Source: JALQUL01 sp040382935
GTDB taxonomy: Bacteria > Pseudomonadota > Gammaproteobacteria > Burkholderiales > Burkholderiaceae_C
Assembly: GCA_040382935.1 (NCBI GenBank)
Contig: JBEIEP010000006.1
Location: 1 to 64,000 of the forward strand
Reading direction: 5' to 3'
DNA: 64,000 nucleotides
The position numbers were made by a program, and so were the translations under genes. Positions 59,429-64,000 of the stretch are shown here, in pieces. Each line of letters opens with the position of its first letter. The first letter of the stretch is position 1. The notes under the pieces were generated by a model, which worked only from the letters and a program-made list of their open reading frames with translations, made no database searches and had not been told where the DNA came from.

Positions 59429-61387
59429 GTGAATTCACCACAAGTTACAACTTCCTTCGGCTTGCCGGCGTTAACAACACGCCCGATTCGTGAGCTACCT
59501 GATGAATTGATCAGCCAAATCGCTGCCGGCGAGGTGGTGGAACGCCCCGCCTCGGTGGTGCGGGAATTGCTAGACAACGCCTTGGATGCAGGCGCCCGAG
59601 CGGTAACCGTGCGGTTGGCCGGTGGGGGTGTACGGCTGGTGACGGTGGAGGACGACGGTACGGGAATCGACGCGGCCCAACTGCCCATTGCGCTCAAACG
59701 CCACGCCACCAGCAAAATAGCCAGTTTGCAAGACTTGGAGCAGGTGGGATCACTGGGGTTTCGCGGTGAAGCATTGGCAGCGATTGTGTCGGTGTCTGAG
59801 TTGGTGATCTATTCGCGCACCCGTGAAGCCTCCTCTGGGTTTTCTTTAGATGGCCGAACCGGCGAGATCAAACCAGTGGCCCGTGCGGTGGGCACTACGG
59901 TCGAAGTGAAAGAGTTGTTTTTCAATACCCCAGCGCGCAGGCAGTTTCTTAAATCGGAGGCCACCGAACAGGCCCACTGCCTAGAAGCGGTCAGACGCCA
60001 GGCCTTGGCCCGGCCTGATGTGCAATGGACGGTATGGGCCGACGGTAAATTGCTGGACAACTGGCGGTCGCTTACAGGGCCGCAGGCCTTGCAGCAGCGT
60101 TGTGCCGATGTATTGGGCCAAGTGTTTGTTGACCAATCCATTGAAGTGGCCAACGAGGATTTGCGCTGCTCAGTGAGGGGGTTTGTGGGGCTACCCGCCG
60201 TAGCGCGTAGCCGGGCCGATCACCAATACACCTATGTGAACGGCCGCTTTGTACGCGACAAGGTGGTGATGAACGCACTGCGGCGGGCCTACGAAGATGT
60301 GCTGCACGGGCAAAAGCAACCCAGTTACGTGTTGTTTATACAAATAGATCCCAGAGCGGTGGATGTCAACGTACACCCCACCAAGGTGGAAGTACGGTTT
60401 CGTGACAGCCGCATGGTGCACCAAGCCTTGCAGCGCTGCGTGGAGCAGGCGCTTTCGCGGCCCCGCGCCACTGATCTGCCTTCGGATGAACCACTTTCGC
60501 AAACCCTTGGCGTTGACCCCACCACTGGTGCAACAAACGGCGAGGACTTGCCAATTGCTGCAGCAATGCCCAGCCCCAACACCTGGCGGCAAATGGATTT
60601 TGGCGCGGGCAACCGGCCCTCGCCTATGCCCTATCGTGCATTCGACCGCGAAGGGGTAGCACCTAATGGCCAACGCTTAGGCGTATCCGAACTTGCTACG
60701 CTGTGGCGACCGCAAGATGTTGAATCCCCAAGGATTGACGATGTATCTGGCGTACCCGGCAGACAAGCCGCAACACCCACAGACGAGGAGCCGATTTGGC
60801 CGCTGGGCCGCGCCCTGGCGCAGTTGCATGGGGTCTATTTACTGGCGCAGAACCAGCAGGGCTTGATCGTGGTGGATATGCATGCCGCGCACGAGCGCAT
60901 CGTGTACGAGCAGCTTAAATCCCAAATGGCCAGGGGCAGTGACGCGGCCCTGACCCAGCAGCGCCTGTTAATTCCTGTGTCGTTTCACGCCACCGCGCAA
61001 GAAATCGTTATTTGCGCTGAGCAGGGCCCAGCCCTTGCGCAACTGGGTTTTGAAATAACGGCCCTGTCTGCCCAATCCTTGGCGCTACGCGCGGTACCCG
61101 CTGCGCTGGCTGACGGCGACCTGGTGGCCCTGGCCCGTGAGGTGTTAACGGAGTTGGCCGAGCACGGGGCACAGGCGGTAGTGCAGCGGGCAGAACATGA
61201 TTTGCTGGCCTCAATGGCTTGCCACGGCGCAGTACGCGCCAACCGCCAGTTAACCCTGCCTGAAATGAACGCCCTGCTGCGCCAGATCGAACAAACCGAT
61301 CGCTCTGACCAATGCAACCACGGACGCCCTACGTGGCGGCAGGTCACAATGAAAGAGTTGGACCGCCTGTTTTTACGCGGCCAGTAA
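59429..61387 (+). CDS. mutL: DNA mismatch repair protein MutL with endonuclease motifs
   Basis: A 652-residue GHKL ATPase linking MutS to strand removal. ATPase motifs are VVRELLDNALDAGA (E46, N50) and DDGTG (75-79), then GSLGFRGEALAAI. The C-terminal dimer domain has the latent-endonuclease motif DMHAAHERIVYE (about 483-494), as well as ACHGAVRANRQL and the end CNHGRPTWRQV. E. coli MutL lacks these motifs and relies on MutH; this protein is the nicking type. GTG 59429 is the start used; upstream residues are not in frame with the family. Confidence 0.95.
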   Translation: MNSPQVTTSFGLPALTTRPIRELPDELISQIAAGEVVERPASVVRELLDNALDAGARAVTVRLAGGGVRLVTVEDDGTGIDAAQLPIALKRHATSKIASLQDLEQVGSLGFRGEALAAIVSVSELVIYSRTREASSGFSLDGRTGEIKPVARAVGTTVEVKELFFNTPARRQFLKSEATEQAHCLEAVRRQALARPDVQWTVWADGKLLDNWRSLTGPQALQQRCADVLGQVFVDQSIEVANEDLRCSVRGFVGLPAVARSRADHQYTYVNGRFVRDKVVMNALRRAYEDVLHGQKQPSYVLFIQIDPRAVDVNVHPTKVEVRFRDSRMVHQALQRCVEQALSRPRATDLPSDEPLSQTLGVDPTTGATNGEDLPIAAAMPSPNTWRQMDFGAGNRPSPMPYRAFDREGVAPNGQRLGVSELATLWRPQDVESPRIDDVSGVPGRQAATPTDEEPIWPLGRALAQLHGVYLLAQNQQGLIVVDMHAAHERIVYEQLKSQMARGSDAALTQQRLLIPVSFHATAQEIVICAEQGPALAQLGFEITALSAQSLALRAVPAALADGDLVALAREVLTELAEHGAQAVVQRAEHDLLASMACHGAVRANRQLTLPEMNALLRQIEQTDRSDQCNHGRPTWRQVTMKELDRLFLRGQ

Positions 61388-61488
61388 ACGCCTTATTCAT
61401 TCCTGGCCATACCTGCTTATCGCTGCCCATTCCAAAGCACCCCGTTACACCCCTATCTGTGCCAACGCGCTTACACCTTCACTCCCCG

Positions 61489-62925
61489 ATGGCATTGCCA
61501 CCCTCCCCCGCACAACTGGCCGAACTGGCACAGCGCTTTAAAGGCCAACTGCTGGTAGACGAAACCTCTATGCACCCCTACCTGGTGGATTGGCGCAAAC
61601 GCTGGCAGGGCAAGGCCCTGGCGGTGGCCCTGCCCGACTCCACCCAAGACGTGGCCGCTGTGGTGCAGTGGTGCCAGCAGCACCAAGTGGCGGTGGTGCC
61701 CCAGGGCGGCAACACCAGCTTGAGCGGCGGTGCAGTGCCCGACGAATCGGGCCGGGCCGTGGTGGTGTCACTCAAACGCATGAAAACCATAGGCCCGGTA
61801 GATGAACTCAACAACACCATGGTGGTGCAAGCCGGTGCCGTTTTGCAATCCATCCAAGAAGCCGCCGAGCGTTGCAACCGCCTGTTCCCCCTAAGCCTAG
61901 CGGCGCAGGGCAGCTGCACTATTGGCGGCAATTTGTCCACCAACGCAGGTGGTGTTCAGGTCTTGCGTTACGGCAACGCCCGAGAGCTGTGCCTGGGTTT
62001 AGAGGTAGTCACCGCTGAAGGCGAAATCTGGAACGGCCTGCGTGGGCTACGCAAAGACAACACCGGCTACGATTTAAAAGACCTCTACATAGGGGCCGAG
62101 GGCACATTGGGCATCATCACCGGCGCTGTCCTCAAACTGTACCCCCTGCCCGCCAGCAAAACGGTGGCCTTGGTGGCGCTGGATTCTGTGCAAAGTGCCA
62201 TGCGTTTGTTTGCCGACATTCGCGCCCGGGTAGGTGATGAGCTGACCGCGTTTGAGCTGATCTCGGGGTTTTGCCTGTCGCTGGTGACGCGCCACTTCAG
62301 CACTTGCCGCTCCCCTTTTGCGCAAGCCTCGCCCTGGGTGGTTTTGGTAGAAGTCTCAGCGGCTACCGAGCACACCGGTTCAAGGGACCGCCTCATGGCT
62401 TGCCTAGAAGCCGCCCTAGAGGCAGAAACGGCAAGCGACGTAGCGGTCAGCGAATCCTTGGCCCAGGCCAAAGCCTTTTGGGCACTGCGCGAAAACATCT
62501 CCGAGGCGCAGGCCCTAGAGGGCAAAAACATCAAGCACGACATCGCCGTGCCCATCTCATGCATTGCCGAATTTGTGGAGGTAGCCAGTCAGTCCATCAC
62601 CACGCAACACCCCGGTTGCCGCATGGTGGTGTTTGGCCATCTGGGTGACGGCAATTTACACTTTAATGTGTCCCCCCCAGCCCAAGCCCTAACGGCAGGG
62701 TCGCAAGACGAATTTTTAAGCTGGCAAGAGGCCATCAACACCCTCACCCACGACTGGGTGCACCACTTCAAGGGTTCGATATCGGCCGAGCACGGCTTAG
62801 GCGTATTGCGCCGCGACGAATCGGCCCGCTACAAATCTGCGGTGGAACTGGCATTGATGCGCCGAGTTAAACAAGCCTTGGACCCCAACAACTTGATGAA
62901 TCCGGGTAAGGTGTTGACTACCTAA
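61489..62925 (+). CDS. FAD-linked oxidase, GlcD / D-2-hydroxyglutarate dehydrogenase-like
   Basis: A 478-residue flavoprotein of the FAD-linked 2-hydroxyacid dehydrogenase group. The FAD-binding PCMH domain (about 40-220) includes VPQGGNTSLSGGAVPDESG and GNLSTNAGGVQVLRYGNARE. The C-terminal domain has FGHLGDGNLHFNVS with metal-binding His and ends AEHGLGVLRRD with VKQALDPNNLMNPGKVL. Oxidation of a D-2-hydroxy acid is likely; the exact substrate is not clear. The frame is open 59 codons upstream into mutL, but ATG 61489 fits the family. The 101-base gap before it holds nothing obvious. Confidence 0.9.
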   Translation: MALPPSPAQLAELAQRFKGQLLVDETSMHPYLVDWRKRWQGKALAVALPDSTQDVAAVVQWCQQHQVAVVPQGGNTSLSGGAVPDESGRAVVVSLKRMKTIGPVDELNNTMVVQAGAVLQSIQEAAERCNRLFPLSLAAQGSCTIGGNLSTNAGGVQVLRYGNARELCLGLEVVTAEGEIWNGLRGLRKDNTGYDLKDLYIGAEGTLGIITGAVLKLYPLPASKTVALVALDSVQSAMRLFADIRARVGDELTAFELISGFCLSLVTRHFSTCRSPFAQASPWVVLVEVSAATEHTGSRDRLMACLEAALEAETASDVAVSESLAQAKAFWALRENISEAQALEGKNIKHDIAVPISCIAEFVEVASQSITTQHPGCRMVVFGHLGDGNLHFNVSPPAQALTAGSQDEFLSWQEAINTLTHDWVHHFKGSISAEHGLGVLRRDESARYKSAVELALMRRVKQALDPNNLMNPGKVLTT

Positions 62926-62953
62926 TCGCAAACCCGTTCGCCCTTGTCGGGCA

Positions 62954-63973
62954 CTACCCATGGTTGTTGATGCTTTTCTGAAGTTCAGAGCAAATTTCGA
63001 TAATCTCTGCGAATGAAGGTGGGTTTGACGACAGCAATCCATCTGCCAGCATTGCCGCGTAGTCCAGCTTCAGAGCGCCCAAGGCCCCACCCTCAGGCAC
63101 CAATTGAATAGCACCGTTAACGGCAGCCAGATAATCGATCCGAACCTTGCCTGCACTTTTTTCAGGGAAGAACATTGATTTGTGTTCTGCGACATCCTTG
63201 GCTAGTTGACCGTCTGTGATTGCTGTTTGTGCATGACCAGATTTGGCCATTGCGGCCAAATCGTACCAATGGCGTGCGTAGCGCTCACCGCGCAGACGAC
63301 CTTGTAGGCTATACACGTGCGCCGCGGTCACTTTTTCCCAGAAGGTCCGCTCGGCTTCCATCACCAAGGGCTGCGCAGTTGGAAAAATGACACCTTCAAT
63401 CGCGGCAGCCATATCGCATGCCACCCCGTGACGCTGGTGTGGCTCGCCTGTTGCACGACCACCAAACTCTAATTGGATGGTAGATGCTGCGTATCCGGTG
63501 CCGACCTTGATAGGCGCATATGTTAGGCGTAATTGTTCGTTGTCTTTGCCTGCAAGCGATAAGGTGGCCTGCACGGCATCACGGTGAATGGCGGATTCCA
63601 GTATAGGTTGGACGGTGTTTTTGATCCAAATGGGTAGGCGCTGTCGCACTGCATCAGTGATTTTTTTGGCCTGACTAGACGACGCTGGGATTGGATTTCT
63701 GTGGTGCAAAAGATCGGGCACCACTTCTCGGATGTCATAAGTCAAGTCAAGGTCTTCAGAAAAGCGATCGATGATCTTGTAGACCTTAGATAAGGATGTA
63801 CCACCCTTAAAGGTCAGCTTGTCCGCAAGGGCTGACTCGTAGATGGCAGACAAGGCCCACACCACCCAGATATCTTTTTCCAGTAGATGGGGCGGCCGAC
63901 CCGTTGTTGCGGCTGCAAACTCTAGCGCTTGTGCTTGGTCTTCGCGGCTGAGGGCTAGCCAAGACTCAGACAC
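62954..63973 (-). CDS. AbiEii/AbiGii-type nucleotidyltransferase toxin
   Basis: A 339-residue protein of the AbiEii toxin family (DUF1814), the nucleotidyltransferase component of type IV toxin-antitoxin or phage-abortive systems. HLLEKDIWVVWAL opens the fold. KGGTSLSKVYKII and DRFSEDLDLTY are the GS-x-DxD-type nucleotidyltransferase motifs, and EKVTAAHVYS with RHWYDLAAM are the later conserved helices. GTG 63973 fits the family N-terminus. The frame is open to the window edge. Codon use and base composition look less GC-rich than the neighbours, suggesting transfer. Confidence 0.82.
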   Translation of the reverse strand: MSESWLALSREDQAQALEFAAATTGRPPHLLEKDIWVVWALSAIYESALADKLTFKGGTSLSKVYKIIDRFSEDLDLTYDIREVVPDLLHHRNPIPASSSQAKKITDAVRQRLPIWIKNTVQPILESAIHRDAVQATLSLAGKDNEQLRLTYAPIKVGTGYAASTIQLEFGGRATGEPHQRHGVACDMAAAIEGVIFPTAQPLVMEAERTFWEKVTAAHVYSLQGRLRGERYARHWYDLAAMAKSGHAQTAITDGQLAKDVAEHKSMFFPEKSAGKVRIDYLAAVNGAIQLVPEGGALGALKLDYAAMLADGLLSSNPPSFAEIIEICSELQKSINNHG

Positions 63974-63998
63974 GGGTTGCCTCACCAACCGCACGGGC
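63966..63998 (-). CDS. Possible 3' end of an antitoxin gene (partial)
   Basis: On the minus strand, in a different frame from the toxin, the last codons at the window edge read ARAVGEATRV followed by TGA at 63968-63966. This stop would overlap the toxin GTG start (63973-63971) by 8 bases, the arrangement expected for an AbiEi-type antitoxin coupled to AbiEii. Only ten codons are visible, so this is a guess from arrangement. Confidence 0.3.
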   Translation of the reverse strand, partial: ARAVGEATRV

Positions 63999-64000
63999 CA

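Overview
The window looks like chromosomal DNA from a betaproteobacterium of the order Burkholderiales, most likely a Comamonadaceae member (Limnohabitans- or Rhodoferax-like). This is inferred from gene order and protein character: purF-cvpA-SPOR-folC, dnaX-ybaB-recR beside the SRP RNA, a Bug/TctC-type solute receptor, and a LysR gene divergent from a pirin-DoxX-flavodoxin unit. No phylogeny could be run. The sequence is GC-rich and tightly packed. Several neighbouring genes share start or stop codons. I saw no insertion sequence, prophage, CRISPR array or rRNA operon.

Layout. 1-9.1 kb: tRNA-Glu and tRNA-Ala downstream of gltX, then purF, cvpA, a SPOR protein and folC (all minus), followed by an ArsC/Spx-like protein, a glycine-zipper envelope protein, ppnP, murB and yajQ. 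9.1-12.3 kb: molybdenum cofactor operon moaA-mobA-moeA. 12.3-19 kb: an LtaS-like sulfatase-fold transferase and an RND efflux pair whose adaptor carries a large low-complexity insertion. 19-24 kb: rnhA, a methyltransferase, gloB, recR-ybaB-dnaX and the SRP RNA. 24-33.5 kb: acyl-CoA metabolism, with a PaaG-like isomerase, a PaaH-like dehydrogenase, a phosphotransferase plus acyl-CoA dehydrogenase pair resembling the two halves of ACAD10/11, a CaiB/BaiF-type protein, Crp- and LuxR-type regulators, a GST, and tRNA-Arg and tRNA-Pro. 33.5-39.9 kb: gshA, a YgiQ-type radical SAM protein, a two-gene chromate transporter, a small lipoprotein and rlmB. 39.9-44.8 kb: tandem glycine riboswitch, terminator and gcvT-gcvH-gcvP. 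44.8-47.7 kb: flavodoxin, DoxX and pirin genes opposite a LysR regulator, with a perfect inverted repeat in the divergent promoter. 47.8-53.7 kb: FAD oxidoreductase, gluQ, trmB, xerD, a TTT receptor and an AEC transporter. 53.7-55.5 kb: a membrane c-type-heme sensor and a degenerate receiver protein. 55.7-62.9 kb: queG, tsaE, amiC, dedA, mutL and a GlcD-like FAD oxidase. 62.95 kb to the end: an AbiEii-like toxin gene of different base composition, probably the edge of an accessory region.

Most genes are core housekeeping genes. The least explained parts are the heme sensor with its pseudo-receiver (53.7-55.5 kb), the split ACAD10/11-like pair in a regulated acyl-CoA cluster (24-33.5 kb), the long disordered insertion in the RND adaptor, the unknown protein overlapping the PaaG-like gene, and two divergent gene pairs whose start codons interlock in a single CATG.
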